A DNA stretch of 64,000 nucleotides from Porphyromonadaceae bacterium. Its GTDB lineage: Bacteria; Bacteroidota; Bacteroidia; Bacteroidales; UBA12481. The stretch lies in the NCBI GenBank assembly GCA_007280905.1, contig QYQM01000039.1:25170-89169 (forward strand), written 5' to 3'. Positions 9,788-20,297 of this stretch are shown here, one piece after another (position 1 is the stretch's first letter; each line of letters starts with the position of its first letter). The position numbers and the translations under genes are program-made. The notes beneath the pieces were generated by a model that was not told the origin of the DNA, did not search any database, and saw only the letters and a list, made by a program, of their open reading frames with translations.

Positions 9788-10303
9788 ATGAACAAGTTGA
9801 TTTTTCTCTTTCTGATGTTTATCCTGGCTCTTCCCCCTGGATGTGAAAAAGATGCGGGTTATCCGGATCTGATTTCCGGTTTTTGGGCGCAGGAAGCCAT
9901 CCTGGAAGATGGCACTGCGGTGGAGATGTCTACCTGCGAACAAAGTACCAGGCTATTGATTGAACAGAACGGGGTTTACCGACTGTACAGTTCCTGCGAT
10001 GTTTTAGAAAGATCCGGAACCTGGATCATAACGAATGAAACCATGCTCGACCTGTCGATGGATCGCTGGAACGGGAGCAACAAATATGAACCTTACCCGG
10101 TTCGGTTCACCATTATAAAGCTATCAGCCACTGAATTGGAGATCAGGATAAGAACTTTTATCGGCGACCGTAAAAAAATTGTTTTGTTCACCCCGGTAGC
10201 ACAGGATAATCTTGCGGGTATGACCCCCGGGGAGCTGCTTGAACTGGACCGGTACAATAAAACCCTCAGGACGTATATCTATAGATTCGTAAAACATGAA
10301 TAA
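9788..10303 (+). CDS. Lipocalin-like lipoprotein, paralogue of upstream gene
   Basis: 171 aa with a lipoprotein signal (MNKLIFLFLMFILALPPGCEK). It shares with its neighbour the layout LISGFWAQE, STCEQSTRLLIEQNG, LYSSC, SGTWIITNETMLDLSM, that is a beta-strand-rich lipocalin-like barrel with two cysteines. The gene overlaps the SusC start by 8 bp, which points to translational coupling and to a role at the outer membrane together with the transporter. No substrate can be named. Confidence 0.65.
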   Translation: MNKLIFLFLMFILALPPGCEKDAGYPDLISGFWAQEAILEDGTAVEMSTCEQSTRLLIEQNGVYRLYSSCDVLERSGTWIITNETMLDLSMDRWNGSNKYEPYPVRFTIIKLSATELEIRIRTFIGDRKKIVLFTPVAQDNLAGMTPGELLELDRYNKTLRTYIYRFVKHE

Positions 10304-13300
10304 AATTCAACTCAGGCTTTTAATCCTGTTCCTTCTGACTATTCTGCCCACCCTGAGTGGTTTCGGACAGCAAAGCCACAGGGTGGCCGGCATGATCAGT
10401 GATGCCAGGACCGGTGAACCCCTGATCGGTGTGAATATAATCATTAAAGGAACCTTCACCGGAACAACAAGCGCCACCGACGGAAGCTACCGGATCGATG
10501 TTCCGGACCCGAGTGGTACCCTTCAATTCTCCTATATTGGGTATCAGCCCCGTGAAGAGGCCATTGGCGGAAGAACGGTGATCAATGTGGTATTGAGCCC
10601 GGACACTAAGGTCATTGATGAGGTTGTAGTGGTTGGGTACGGAGTGCAGCGGAAAGAATCTGTTGTAGGTGCCATATCTTCAATTAATACTAAGGCCATT
10701 GTTTCCATTCCTGTATCCAACATCACCCAGTCGATTGCAGGCAAGCTTTCCGGTGTTCAGGTAGTGCAAACATCCGGTGAAATCGGCCGCGACGAAGCCG
10801 ATATTTTCATACGTGGTCAGGCTACCTATGGCAATGCAAATCCGCTGATCGTGGTGGATGGTATCATCCGTGACGGATTTGCACAGATCGACCCGAACGA
10901 GATCCAAAGCATGAGCATCCTCAAGGATGCGTCTGCCACTGCGGTTTTCGGTGTTAAAGGAGCCAACGGGGTTATCATAATTACCACTAAACGCGGTATG
11001 GAAGGAAAACCGCAGATTTCCTTTACCACTCAAACCGCTATAACAATGCCTACAAGGATCCCGCAACCGCTCGATTCTTACCGTTCGGCCCTCCTGTCTA
11101 ACCTTTTTAAAGTAGGCGGATCAAAAGAAGCAGCCCCGTTTAACAACCAGGATATGCTCAACTTCCGCACGGGCGCATTCCCTTTTACCAATCCCGATTA
11201 TTCCTGGGTGGATGTTATGATGAAGGACCATTCAACCCTTACGCAGTATAACATTAACGTCAGCGGGGGGACAAAAACAATAAAATATTTTATCTCCGGG
11301 GGTTATCTGACACAAGATGGAGTTTACAACTATGATCCCTATACCAATTTCTCCAGAATTAACTTTCGGTCAAACTTCGATATTAATGTTTCCAAAAACT
11401 TCAGCGCCTCTATTAACCTGGGTACCCGGATCGAGGAAAGAACCAATTCTGCCGCCGCCTGGTACGGAAGCTGGGAGATCTATCGTGCATCCTTTGCCCT
11501 TGGTGGAAGATTTACGCCGGTATTCAATCCTGATGGCTCCCTGGCCGGAAACAGCAATCGTACCAATCTGATCGGTACGGTCCGTAACAGGGGCTTCTTC
11601 AAGGAAATACGCAGTGTTATGGAATTGGGCGTTAATCTCAACTATAAACTCGATTACATCACACCGGGGTTATCGGTACGGGGACAGCTTGCGTTTGACG
11701 ATAACGGATCGATGAACCGCAATTATGAACAGGCATTTTCGGTTTACCAATATGATCTGAAAAACAATTCATACACTGAATTTGGTGAAAACAGGCCCCT
11801 GTATTACTCCTGGGGAAATGTTTACGATACCCGTAAAACCTATTATGAGGTAAGCCTGAACTACATCAGGGAATTTGGGCGCCACAGCATTACCGGGCTC
11901 CTCCTGGCGAACCGTGACCTGAAGTTCATCGATGACCAGACCCCGTTTGCCACTGAAGGGCTTGTCGGCCGCTTTACCTATGATTATAATAAACGATACC
12001 TGGCAGAAATCAATGTGGGATTCAATGGCTCAGAGAACTTCACTCCCGGTAAGAGATACGGTTTATTTCCGGCTTTTGCCGTGGGGTGGGTAGTAACCAA
12101 TGAGCCATTTTTGCAAAATACAGGCTTTAAAAAGGTGGTCAGCGGCCTAAAGCTGCGCGGATCCATTGGCTGGGTGGGCAATGATAAAATCGGTGACAAC
12201 CGGTTCATTTACCTGCAGCAGTACGAGGAAATCGGTGGAGCCATGTTTGGTACCGGCGATAATTGGTTCCAGGGCATCCGGCAGGGTACCATTGCTAACC
12301 TGAATGTGCAATGGGAAGTTGCCAGAAAACAGAATATAGGCTTTGAATCGGATTTCTTTAATGGCCTGTTCGGTATCAATTTTGACTATTTTTATGAATA
12401 CCGCGACAAAATTCTAACGACGATCACTAATACAAGCCCATCCTACATTGGGGCAACTTTAAGTGCAGCAAATATCGGGATCGTTAAAAACGAGGGATTC
12501 GAAATTGAACTCCGCCACAATAAGTCCTTAGCAAAATATTTCTCCTACTATCTCCGCGGCAACTTCTCGTATGCCCATAATACGGTCCTTCAAAAGGATG
12601 ATGCATATATGACCCTCGATTACCAGAAAGAGGAGGGTTACCCCATCGGCACTCCCTTGAAATACATCACCATTGGAATTTTTCAAAGTTATGATGAGAT
12701 ATACAACAGCCCTCCACAAATATCCCAGCTTGGTGGCATAGCCGGCAATAATATTTTATATCCGGGCGACCTGAAGTTCATGGATGTGAATAACGACGGG
12801 GTTATCAACCGTTTCGACCAGGTAAGGACCGGCTATTCCTATGTGCCTGAAATTGCTTATGGTGCCACACTGGGTATCAACATCGGGAACTTCGACATTT
12901 CGGCCCTGCTGCAGGGCGTTGCCAGAGCTTCTTTTGAGAAAAACTGGGAAATTATGTGGCACTTCTCCAATAATGAAAACGTATTTCCCAAACACTGGAA
13001 TTACTGGACACCGGAAACTGCCGGATCAGAGGAATACGTAAGGCTTTACGGACCTTACCAAAACAACGAAGCCGGGAGTACTTACAGTCTTGGATCGGGG
13101 CAGTATCTCAGGCTGAAAAATGCAGAGATCAGCTATACGCTCCCAAAATCGATTCTTAAAAAATTCAAGGCTGAATCTCTCAGGATCTATATTTCAGGCG
13201 TTAACCTGATTCTCTGGGCTCAGGAACCATACATTGATCCGGATAACAGGAACCAGCGGGGCGGAAATATGCCTCCGTTGAAATCAATTAACATCGGGAT

Positions 13301-13316
13301 CAAACTTAACTTCTAA
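10296..13316 (+). CDS. SusC/RagA-family TonB-dependent outer membrane transporter (first pair)
   Basis: 1006 aa. A signal peptide ends near SGFGQ. Residues about 28-105 are a carboxypeptidase-regulatory-like domain (GEPLIGVNIIIKGT..GTTSATDGSY), followed by the TonB-box/plug signature DEVVVVGYG, a plug domain (GANGVIIITTKRG) and a long beta-barrel ending in an aromatic C-terminus (INIGIKLNF). Such proteins import oligosaccharides released at the surface, with the SusD lipoprotein as lid. The stop is directly followed by the SusD gene. Length and motifs are normal for the family. Confidence 0.95.
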   Translation: MNKIQLRLLILFLLTILPTLSGFGQQSHRVAGMISDARTGEPLIGVNIIIKGTFTGTTSATDGSYRIDVPDPSGTLQFSYIGYQPREEAIGGRTVINVVLSPDTKVIDEVVVVGYGVQRKESVVGAISSINTKAIVSIPVSNITQSIAGKLSGVQVVQTSGEIGRDEADIFIRGQATYGNANPLIVVDGIIRDGFAQIDPNEIQSMSILKDASATAVFGVKGANGVIIITTKRGMEGKPQISFTTQTAITMPTRIPQPLDSYRSALLSNLFKVGGSKEAAPFNNQDMLNFRTGAFPFTNPDYSWVDVMMKDHSTLTQYNINVSGGTKTIKYFISGGYLTQDGVYNYDPYTNFSRINFRSNFDINVSKNFSASINLGTRIEERTNSAAAWYGSWEIYRASFALGGRFTPVFNPDGSLAGNSNRTNLIGTVRNRGFFKEIRSVMELGVNLNYKLDYITPGLSVRGQLAFDDNGSMNRNYEQAFSVYQYDLKNNSYTEFGENRPLYYSWGNVYDTRKTYYEVSLNYIREFGRHSITGLLLANRDLKFIDDQTPFATEGLVGRFTYDYNKRYLAEINVGFNGSENFTPGKRYGLFPAFAVGWVVTNEPFLQNTGFKKVVSGLKLRGSIGWVGNDKIGDNRFIYLQQYEEIGGAMFGTGDNWFQGIRQGTIANLNVQWEVARKQNIGFESDFFNGLFGINFDYFYEYRDKILTTITNTSPSYIGATLSAANIGIVKNEGFEIELRHNKSLAKYFSYYLRGNFSYAHNTVLQKDDAYMTLDYQKEEGYPIGTPLKYITIGIFQSYDEIYNSPPQISQLGGIAGNNILYPGDLKFMDVNNDGVINRFDQVRTGYSYVPEIAYGATLGINIGNFDISALLQGVARASFEKNWEIMWHFSNNENVFPKHWNYWTPETAGSEEYVRLYGPYQNNEAGSTYSLGSGQYLRLKNAEISYTLPKSILKKFKAESLRIYISGVNLILWAQEPYIDPDNRNQRGGNMPPLKSINIGIKLNF

Positions 13317-13318
13317 AA

Positions 13319-15004
13319 ATGCGGAATATGAAATTGAAAAATTGGATATTTTTAGCATTAGCTTCATTATCAGTGATTTCCTGCGAGGACGATTTTCTAG
13401 ACCGCGCTCCGGGATTGAATCTTGATGAGGTAAAAGTATTTACCATTTTCGAAAATGCCCAGCGTTTTCATGCTGATATTTACAGCCATTTGCAGGATGG
13501 GTTTAATCGCCTGGGGAATTATCAGCCGGTACCAATGTCGTCGGCTTCAGATGAATCGGATTCCTACATGGGCTACCATGGAACACAGACGCTTAATTTC
13601 GGCAGCTACGACGGAGTTGACGACCAGCTCTTTAATTATTATTCAGGTATCCGAAAAGCAAATATTTTCCTTTCAAAACTGGATGTGATACCCTTCCCTG
13701 ATCAGAAAGCACGTGATGCAATGGTAGGCGAGGTATACTTCCTGCGTGCCTTTTATTTCTTCGAGATCATCAAGCGATATGGCGGCATGCCCATCATTGA
13801 GCAGGTTCTCTTACCGGGAGATAACCTGATGTACCCCAGGAATTCATACAAAGAGTGCGTCGATTACATTCTGACTGATTGTGAGCAGGCCATAAACCTG
13901 TTACCGGTTTCCAGGCCCGACAATGAACTCGGGCGGGCCGCAAAAGGTGCGGCCATGGCATTAAAGGCACGGATGTTAATGTATGCGGCCAGCCCTCTCT
14001 GGAACCTGGAAATCACCAATCCGGATAAATGGCAGCTGGCTGCCGACGCAGTTAAAGCGGTGATCGAACTGAAGAATGAAAGCGGCAGCCCCGCATATGA
14101 ATTATACTCAAAGGGCAATGGGGCCAAGGATTATGAACGCCTTTTCTTTACCAGGCCCAATAATGGGAATAAGGAAGTAATATTCTATAAGCACCAGGGT
14201 ACCGTAGATTTTAATAACCAGCAGATTTTTGTCTGGGCCCCAAAAGGTGATGGATTTGAAGGAGCGGGCGCAGTTGCACCCACTCAGAATTTTGTGGATC
14301 TTTTTGAAATGAGCAATGGGAAGACCATCAACGAGCCAGGTTCGGGATATGATCCGGATAATCCCTATCTCAACAGAGAGCCACGGTTTTATAAGATCAT
14401 TTTATATAATGGCACTGTTTGGCAGAATGTTACCGTAGAAACATTCCTTTCTCCCGATCTTAACCCTTCCTCCAACGGAAAACACAGGAAAATCCTTGCT
14501 GAATATACCAGCACAGGGTATTATGTGCGCAAATACCTCCCTGAAGAGGTTCAAACAAAAACCACGGTGAGGGCTTATCACGACTGGATCTATTTCCGCC
14601 TGGCGGAGATGTACCTGAACTATGCGGAAGCGATGAATGAAGTATCCGGACCTACTCAGGAAGTTTATGCAGCCCTCAATATGGTCCGGTCGCGTTCAGG
14701 GGTAATTGATATGCCTGCCGGACTTGACCAGGATCAGATGCGTAAGCGCATTATGAATGAAAGAGCCATTGAACTTTCGTTTGAGGAACACCGCTGGTGG
14801 GATGCCCGCAGGTGGAAAAAAGGAGCCGAATGGTTTGGCGGGGAGATGAATGAGATGTACATCACAAAAGATGCACAGGGAAGGCTGACTTATACTAAAA
14901 AACCCTTTGAAACCAGGGTTTACAGGGATTATATGGACCTCTATCCCATTCCGATCTCTGAGATGAATAAGAATCCCTTATTACAGCAAAATCCAGGCTG
15001 GTAA
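13319..15004 (+). CDS. SusD/RagB-family surface glycan-binding lipoprotein (first pair)
   Basis: 561 aa with a lipoprotein signal (SLSVISCEDDFLDR). The SusD pattern is clear: DDFLDRAPG, FLRAFYFFEIIKRYGGMPI, GAAMALKARMLMYAASPLW, FRLAEMYLNYAEAMNE, MRKRIMNERAIELSFEEHRWWDARRW and a closing YPIPISEMNKNP..QNPGW. The TPR-rich fold binds glycans outside the cell and closes the SusC barrel. Only 2 bp separate it from the SusC stop. Substrate specificity cannot be read from the sequence. Confidence 0.95.
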   Translation: MRNMKLKNWIFLALASLSVISCEDDFLDRAPGLNLDEVKVFTIFENAQRFHADIYSHLQDGFNRLGNYQPVPMSSASDESDSYMGYHGTQTLNFGSYDGVDDQLFNYYSGIRKANIFLSKLDVIPFPDQKARDAMVGEVYFLRAFYFFEIIKRYGGMPIIEQVLLPGDNLMYPRNSYKECVDYILTDCEQAINLLPVSRPDNELGRAAKGAAMALKARMLMYAASPLWNLEITNPDKWQLAADAVKAVIELKNESGSPAYELYSKGNGAKDYERLFFTRPNNGNKEVIFYKHQGTVDFNNQQIFVWAPKGDGFEGAGAVAPTQNFVDLFEMSNGKTINEPGSGYDPDNPYLNREPRFYKIILYNGTVWQNVTVETFLSPDLNPSSNGKHRKILAEYTSTGYYVRKYLPEEVQTKTTVRAYHDWIYFRLAEMYLNYAEAMNEVSGPTQEVYAALNMVRSRSGVIDMPAGLDQDQMRKRIMNERAIELSFEEHRWWDARRWKKGAEWFGGEMNEMYITKDAQGRLTYTKKPFETRVYRDYMDLYPIPISEMNKNPLLQQNPGW

Positions 15005-15033
15005 ATTTGATATAACTGTTTAAGTATAAACCT

Positions 15034-18000
15034 ATGCGACGAATGATACCTTATATGAAGTTATTCTGCTTCCTTCTGTTCATTGCGCTTGCAGGATTAA
15101 ATCCTCTCCCTGCCCAGGAAATAAGTGGCAAAACAATAACAGGCATAGTAAATGATACCGGCGGAAAACCTGTTCCCGACGTCAATGTATCTGTACTGGA
15201 TGAATTTGTGCAGACCTTTACTGACCAGGAAGGAAGGTTCTCCATTGTTGTAAGTGCTGGTAAAACCTTGTATTTCAGCAAACAGGGATATACCGCCGTG
15301 AAGATAAACCTGTTATCTGGTTCTGACAGACTGGTTGTTACCCTCGAACCTGCCGATAAGGAAAAAATAATCGATGTATCTTACGGTACCCGAACCCAAT
15401 CAGAACTGACACACGCTATATCATCCATCAGCGCTGGGAGCCTCGAGAAAACACCGGTGCCTAATCTGTCAAATGCCATCGTGGGAAGAACAACCGGCCT
15501 GACGGTAATTAAATCGACCGGTGATGAGCCGGGTTATGACAACTCAGCCATTTACGTCCGGGGGATCGGAACATTCAATAGTTATGTTTCACCGCTTATC
15601 CTGGTTGATAATGTTGAGCGCAATTTTGCTCAGTTCGATCCGATGGAAATCGAATCGTTTTCCGTATTAAAAGATGCTGCAGCTACCGTACAATATGGAA
15701 TCCGTGGTGCAAACGGGGTAATCAATGTAAAAACCAAACGAGGATTCACCGGAAAATCCGAAATCAATTTTATCGCTCAAACAGGATTCCAGGCCCCATC
15801 AACCCTGCCTGAATATCTTGGCTCGGCAGAGTATGTGACCTTATATAACAAGGCTCTCCGGAACGACGGGTTGCCGCTGCCGGTTGACAGTAAATTTGAT
15901 CCCTCCATGTACTATGGTACCGGTGATCCATTCCGGTATCCTGATGTGGATTGGTATGGAGATTTTTTAAAGCCGGCTGCTCCGCAATCACAGTATAAGT
16001 TATCACTGCGCGGAGGAACAACCGCCATCCGCTACTTTGTGTTCATGGGAGCTACAAGCCAGGATGGCATCTATAAGTTAACGGATGTTAATCCCCAATA
16101 TAACACCAACCCCAAGTATTCGAGATATAATCTGCGCTCCAATGTAGATGTGGATGTAACAAAAACGCTGCAAGTGTTTGTGGATCTCGCTGCCCGGGTT
16201 GAGAACCGGCATGTGCCCAATTCAAGTGCCGCATCTATCTTTTCCACCCTTTCGCAACTCCCTCCCAATGCAATGCCCGTAAACAACCGCGACAGCTCCA
16301 TTGCCGGGACATCCGTATACCGGAATAACCCGTTGGGAATGATATCCAAAACCGGTTACCGGGATAATTACCAACGGATCATGCTAGGCAATGTGGGAGC
16401 CACCCAAAAACTGGACTTCCTGCTAAAAGGGCTTTCTGCCAATTTAATGGTGGGCCTCGATGGAACGAATTACTACTCGCTCGGACGGAGCCAGACCTAT
16501 GCTGTTTATCAGGAATATACATCAGGGGATTCCACCGAATACCTGAAATATGGTGACAACAGCGATATCAGCATTAATACAGAGAAATTTGATGATGGAT
16601 TCGCTTATATGCTGACCACCCTTGGAGGACTTTCCTATTCCTTGAATACCGGAGCCAGTTCTCTGTCGGCGGACCTTAATTATATGCAGTCGAAGTATTT
16701 CCAGAACGGCGATAACCTGGCCTATTCCAATCAGGGAATTTCCGGCAGGGCGACTTACGGATTCAGAAAAAAATACTTTACAGAATTCGGATTTGCGTAT
16801 AACGGATCCGAAGACTTCAGAAAAGGAAACCGCTTTGGTTTTTTCCCGGCTGTGTCGGCAGCATGGATTGTATCCAATGAATCATTTCTTCAGGGAAATT
16901 CCACCATCTCATTCCTGAAAGTAAGGGGATCATACGGAAAGGTAGGTAATGGCAAACTGGGGCTGGAAAGATTCCCTTTTGAACAAAAATATTACAGTGG
17001 CGGCGGGTATATTTTTGGTTCCGGTTTCGGAAACACCGATGGCTCATACGAAGGTAGGATCCCAAATCCCAATATCCGATGGGAGGAATCGCTGAATGCC
17101 AATATCGGAATCGATCTGGAAATGAAGAATATACTTAATTTTTCTATTGATTTTTTCAATAATTACAGGGATAATATTATTACGACCAGTACCAATATTA
17201 CACCCGGAATTATTGGCCAACTCCTCCCGTATGAGAATAACGGCACCGTCGTTAACAGGGGCTTCGAAGCCATGATCAGTCATAATCATCAGAAAAAAAA
17301 CTGGGGTTATTCCATTCAGGGAAATGTTTCCTATGCCTGCAATAAAATACTGAGCATGCAAGAGGTTAGCGGATTACCCGACTATCAATACAAGCAGGGG
17401 AAATCGGCCTCAGCTATATGGGGCCTTGAAGCCATTGGGTTTTTCCGGGATGAAGAAGATATTGCGAACAGCCCCTATCAGTCATTTGAAGCCGTGCAAC
17501 CCGGAGATGTTAAATTCAAAGATCAGAATAACGACAATATCATCGATAACCAGGATCAGATAGTGATAGGCGATCAGATCCCCCAATGGAACTTCGGTTT
17601 GCTGGGAGCAGTTAACTATAAAGGCTTCGATCTGCATTTTGTCCTCAGCGGTATACTGGGCAGAACCGTGCTCCTGACCAATAACAGTGTCTGGGTTTTG
17701 CAAAACAACTCGAAAGTGACTGACATTGCTTATAATGCTTGGGAAAAGGGAGTCAATGAAGATAATGCAACTTATCCGAGGCTGACAACCCTGAATAATA
17801 AGAATAACTACAACAATTCGACCCTCTGGGCACGCAGTGGCAACTATCTTAAAGTCACTAACCTGGAAATCGGCTACAGCCTTCCTGGCAAATGGCTGAC
17901 TAAAATCAATGTGAAAGAGGTCAGGTTATTCCTGAATACCTACAACCTCATGAGTTTTGATTCCATCAGTGAATACCATCTCGATGCTGAAGTTCCTGAT

Positions 18001-18063
18001 GCAGGTGTCTCCGGTTATCCGATAATGAGAGTTTACAACACAGGTATAAGTGTGAAATTTTAA
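15034..18063 (+). CDS. SusC/RagA-family TonB-dependent transporter (second pair)
   Basis: 1009 aa: signal peptide to about LNPLPAQ, regulatory-like domain (GKPVPDVNVSVLDE), plug (ATVQYGIRGANGVINVKTKRG) and barrel ending TGISVKF. The usual VVVVGYG at the plug start is replaced by IIDVSYGTRTQ, so this copy is diverged from the first; the two are paralogues rather than a recent duplication. It may recognise a different oligosaccharide from the same polymer (inference). It lies 29 bp after SusD of the first pair and 13 bp before its own SusD partner, in one apparent operon. Confidence 0.93.
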   Translation: MRRMIPYMKLFCFLLFIALAGLNPLPAQEISGKTITGIVNDTGGKPVPDVNVSVLDEFVQTFTDQEGRFSIVVSAGKTLYFSKQGYTAVKINLLSGSDRLVVTLEPADKEKIIDVSYGTRTQSELTHAISSISAGSLEKTPVPNLSNAIVGRTTGLTVIKSTGDEPGYDNSAIYVRGIGTFNSYVSPLILVDNVERNFAQFDPMEIESFSVLKDAAATVQYGIRGANGVINVKTKRGFTGKSEINFIAQTGFQAPSTLPEYLGSAEYVTLYNKALRNDGLPLPVDSKFDPSMYYGTGDPFRYPDVDWYGDFLKPAAPQSQYKLSLRGGTTAIRYFVFMGATSQDGIYKLTDVNPQYNTNPKYSRYNLRSNVDVDVTKTLQVFVDLAARVENRHVPNSSAASIFSTLSQLPPNAMPVNNRDSSIAGTSVYRNNPLGMISKTGYRDNYQRIMLGNVGATQKLDFLLKGLSANLMVGLDGTNYYSLGRSQTYAVYQEYTSGDSTEYLKYGDNSDISINTEKFDDGFAYMLTTLGGLSYSLNTGASSLSADLNYMQSKYFQNGDNLAYSNQGISGRATYGFRKKYFTEFGFAYNGSEDFRKGNRFGFFPAVSAAWIVSNESFLQGNSTISFLKVRGSYGKVGNGKLGLERFPFEQKYYSGGGYIFGSGFGNTDGSYEGRIPNPNIRWEESLNANIGIDLEMKNILNFSIDFFNNYRDNIITTSTNITPGIIGQLLPYENNGTVVNRGFEAMISHNHQKKNWGYSIQGNVSYACNKILSMQEVSGLPDYQYKQGKSASAIWGLEAIGFFRDEEDIANSPYQSFEAVQPGDVKFKDQNNDNIIDNQDQIVIGDQIPQWNFGLLGAVNYKGFDLHFVLSGILGRTVLLTNNSVWVLQNNSKVTDIAYNAWEKGVNEDNATYPRLTTLNNKNNYNNSTLWARSGNYLKVTNLEIGYSLPGKWLTKINVKEVRLFLNTYNLMSFDSISEYHLDAEVPDAGVSGYPIMRVYNTGISVKF

Positions 18064-18076
18064 TCTTAATTCAGAA

Positions 18077-19705
18077 ATGGATATGAAAAGGATCGTCTAC
18101 TTGATATCGTTGGGGTTGTCGTCGCTGGTTTTAAATTCATGCGAGGATTTTCTGGATAAGGAAGTTGATATCAATTTAACCGAGGACAAGATTTTTTCAG
18201 ATGTGCATTATGCCCCTGGATTCCTCAATAATATCTATAATGACCTGCTTACAGGATTCAACCGTTACGACGGGGCTATGCTTGCTTGCGGATGCGATGA
18301 AGCAAAAAACTCTTACTCCGGTTCTCTGGTCCAGATATTTAACAATGGAGCTGTAAATTCATCCCTTAATCCGGATGAAATATGGGACAAGATGTATGGA
18401 GGGATCCGTAAGACGAATATTTTCCTCGAAAAACTGAACACCACTATTAAAGAGACAAACAGTATACCAGAAAAGGACCGGCCACGAATGAAAGGCGAGG
18501 CATTTTTCCTCAGGGCCATGTTCCATTTTGAACTCGTAAAACGTTATGGAAGGATTCCTTATGTGGATAAAGTGTTAACGGTTGAGAATGCCGGTAATGT
18601 GCCACAAATAACCTTTGATGAAATGGTTGAGCGCATTGTTAATGACTGTGATACTTCATTTGTCTATTTATCCGAATCAAATGACGATGCAAATAAAGGC
18701 AGAGCGGTTAAAGCTTCGGCAATGGCGTTGAAATCACGAATTTTGCTTTATGCGGCAAGTCCCTTAAATAATACCGGTAACGACCTGTCGAAGTGGGACA
18801 GGGCGGCGCAGGCTGCCTTACTCCTGTTAAATATGCGGGGAGCTACAATCGGCCTGGAATCGAAATATGAGTATGTATTCAATACACCGTTTTCAAAGGA
18901 AGTCCTTCTTGCCACACAACCCGTAAATACAAATGAGTTTGAGAAAGCAAATTTCCCGTTGAGTTATGGCGGAACGGGACTGACAAATCCTACACAGAAC
19001 CTGGTGGATGCCTTTGATACAAAATGGGGAAAACCAATTACAGAAGATTTAAACTATAATTCCTCCAAACCCTATGAAAACCGGGATGACCGATTCTACT
19101 CAGTAATTCTGTATAATGGAGCCGTTTTCAAATCCCGCCAGGTCGAAACTTACATCGGTGGGAAAGATGGGCTTCTGTCAGCTTCTACTGCAACGAAAAC
19201 AGGCTATTACCTGAAGAAATTTGTCGATTCTTCGGTTGATCTGGATAAAGGGACCACCGTAAGGAAGCCGTGGATCATTTTCCGTTTCGCTGAAGCATAT
19301 CTCAACTATGCAGAAGCCTTAAATGAGGCAGCCGGACCAGTACAGCAGGTTTATGATGCAGTGTATGAGTTACGTAAACGAAATTACGTTATTACAAGCA
19401 GAGCGCGTTATCCGGCAGGCTTGTCGCAAAGCCAGATGCGTGAACGCCTTAAAAAGGAACGCCAGGTTGAATTAGCATTCGAAGAACATCGTTTCTGGGA
19501 CCTTCGCCGTTGGAAGGATGCTGAAGATATACTGAATAAACCTGCAATGGGAATGAGAATTACATTAAATCAAGCTGATACAACATTCTCATACCAGAAT
19601 TTCGAGGTGGAAAACCGAATTTTCAATTCCAGGTTTTACTGGTATCCAATACCACGAAAGGAGGTTCTGAAAGGCTATGTGAAACAGAATCCGGGTTGGG
19701 AGTAA
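18077..19705 (+). CDS. SusD/RagB-family lipoprotein (second pair)
   Basis: 542 aa with a lipoprotein signal (SSLVLNSCEDFLDKE). SusD features: FFLRAMFHFELVKRYGRIPYVD, KASAMALKSRILLYAASPLN, IFRFAEAYLNYAEALNEAAG, MRERLKKERQVELAFEEHRFWDLRRW and the end YPIPRKEVLKG..QNPGW. Either ATG at 18077 or 18083 could start the protein, since both leave the signal intact. It partners the second SusC and is followed by a small lipoprotein gene. Confidence 0.94.
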   Translation: MDMKRIVYLISLGLSSLVLNSCEDFLDKEVDINLTEDKIFSDVHYAPGFLNNIYNDLLTGFNRYDGAMLACGCDEAKNSYSGSLVQIFNNGAVNSSLNPDEIWDKMYGGIRKTNIFLEKLNTTIKETNSIPEKDRPRMKGEAFFLRAMFHFELVKRYGRIPYVDKVLTVENAGNVPQITFDEMVERIVNDCDTSFVYLSESNDDANKGRAVKASAMALKSRILLYAASPLNNTGNDLSKWDRAAQAALLLLNMRGATIGLESKYEYVFNTPFSKEVLLATQPVNTNEFEKANFPLSYGGTGLTNPTQNLVDAFDTKWGKPITEDLNYNSSKPYENRDDRFYSVILYNGAVFKSRQVETYIGGKDGLLSASTATKTGYYLKKFVDSSVDLDKGTTVRKPWIIFRFAEAYLNYAEALNEAAGPVQQVYDAVYELRKRNYVITSRARYPAGLSQSQMRERLKKERQVELAFEEHRFWDLRRWKDAEDILNKPAMGMRITLNQADTTFSYQNFEVENRIFNSRFYWYPIPRKEVLKGYVKQNPGWE

Positions 19706-19735
19706 ATCTTTAAAATATCTAATACGAAAAGAATT

Positions 19736-20179
19736 ATGAAAATTGCATGGATAGTTGTTTCATTGTCGGTCTTGCTTTTAACGGCTTGTGAATCAACCGA
19801 AGATGTTTTAAACAGCATCGACCATACGGTTCCCTCGGTGCAGTTCAACCCGGACACCCTTGAAGTTACAGCGGGTGAAAATGTAACACTTAATGCCGTT
19901 GTTGAAGATGAATCAGGACTTCAACGAATCGAATTCACCTATGGTGACTGGAGAATAAATGAAATAATTGACCTTAGCGATGATTCTAACACTGTTACAT
20001 ACCCGTTTTCACTTGATATTAAAGTTCCAGCAGATGCATTAAAGGAATGGGAAGAAAATTCTTACTTCAACGATGGATCTTCAATAAAAATCATTCAGCA
20101 GTATCATAAACTGGCTCTCAGTGCATGGGACAAAAACAAAAACCTTAATACAAGTTATTGTTATGTAAAAGTGAAATAA
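19736..20179 (+). CDS. Small lipoprotein with Ig-like/bacterial beta-sandwich domain
   Basis: 147 aa. The signal (MKIAWIVVSLSVLLLTACES) places it as a lipoprotein. The rest reads as an Ig-like beta-sandwich (DTLEVTAGENVTLNAVVEDESGLQRIEF...LALSAWDKNKN), similar to small Ig-like lipoproteins that close Sus-type operons. It starts 30 bp after SusD. No hairpin terminator is visible between its stop and the convergent tRNA. Specific function unknown. Confidence 0.6.
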   Translation: MKIAWIVVSLSVLLLTACESTEDVLNSIDHTVPSVQFNPDTLEVTAGENVTLNAVVEDESGLQRIEFTYGDWRINEIIDLSDDSNTVTYPFSLDIKVPADALKEWEENSYFNDGSSIKIIQQYHKLALSAWDKNKNLNTSYCYVKVK

Positions 20180-20200
20180 AAATTATACTCATCGAATTAG

Positions 20201-20273
20201 TTGTCCGACCAAGGCTCGAACTTGGACTCTTCTGAACCAAAATCAGATGTGTTGCCAATTACACCATCGGACA
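20201..20273 (-). tRNA. tRNA-Gln (anticodon TTG)
   Basis: Read on the minus strand, a 7-bp acceptor stem (TGTCCGA with TCGGACA), a D-arm with TGGTGTAATTGGCAACA, an anticodon stem TCTGA/TCAGA enclosing the 7-nt loop TTTTGGT (anticodon TTG) and a T-arm with GTTCGAGC fold as a standard tRNA of 73 nt including the discriminator A. CCA is not encoded. It is oriented against the Sus-type operon. Confidence 0.93.
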
Positions 20274-20297
20274 AAGCGGCGCAAAGATAGAAAAAAA

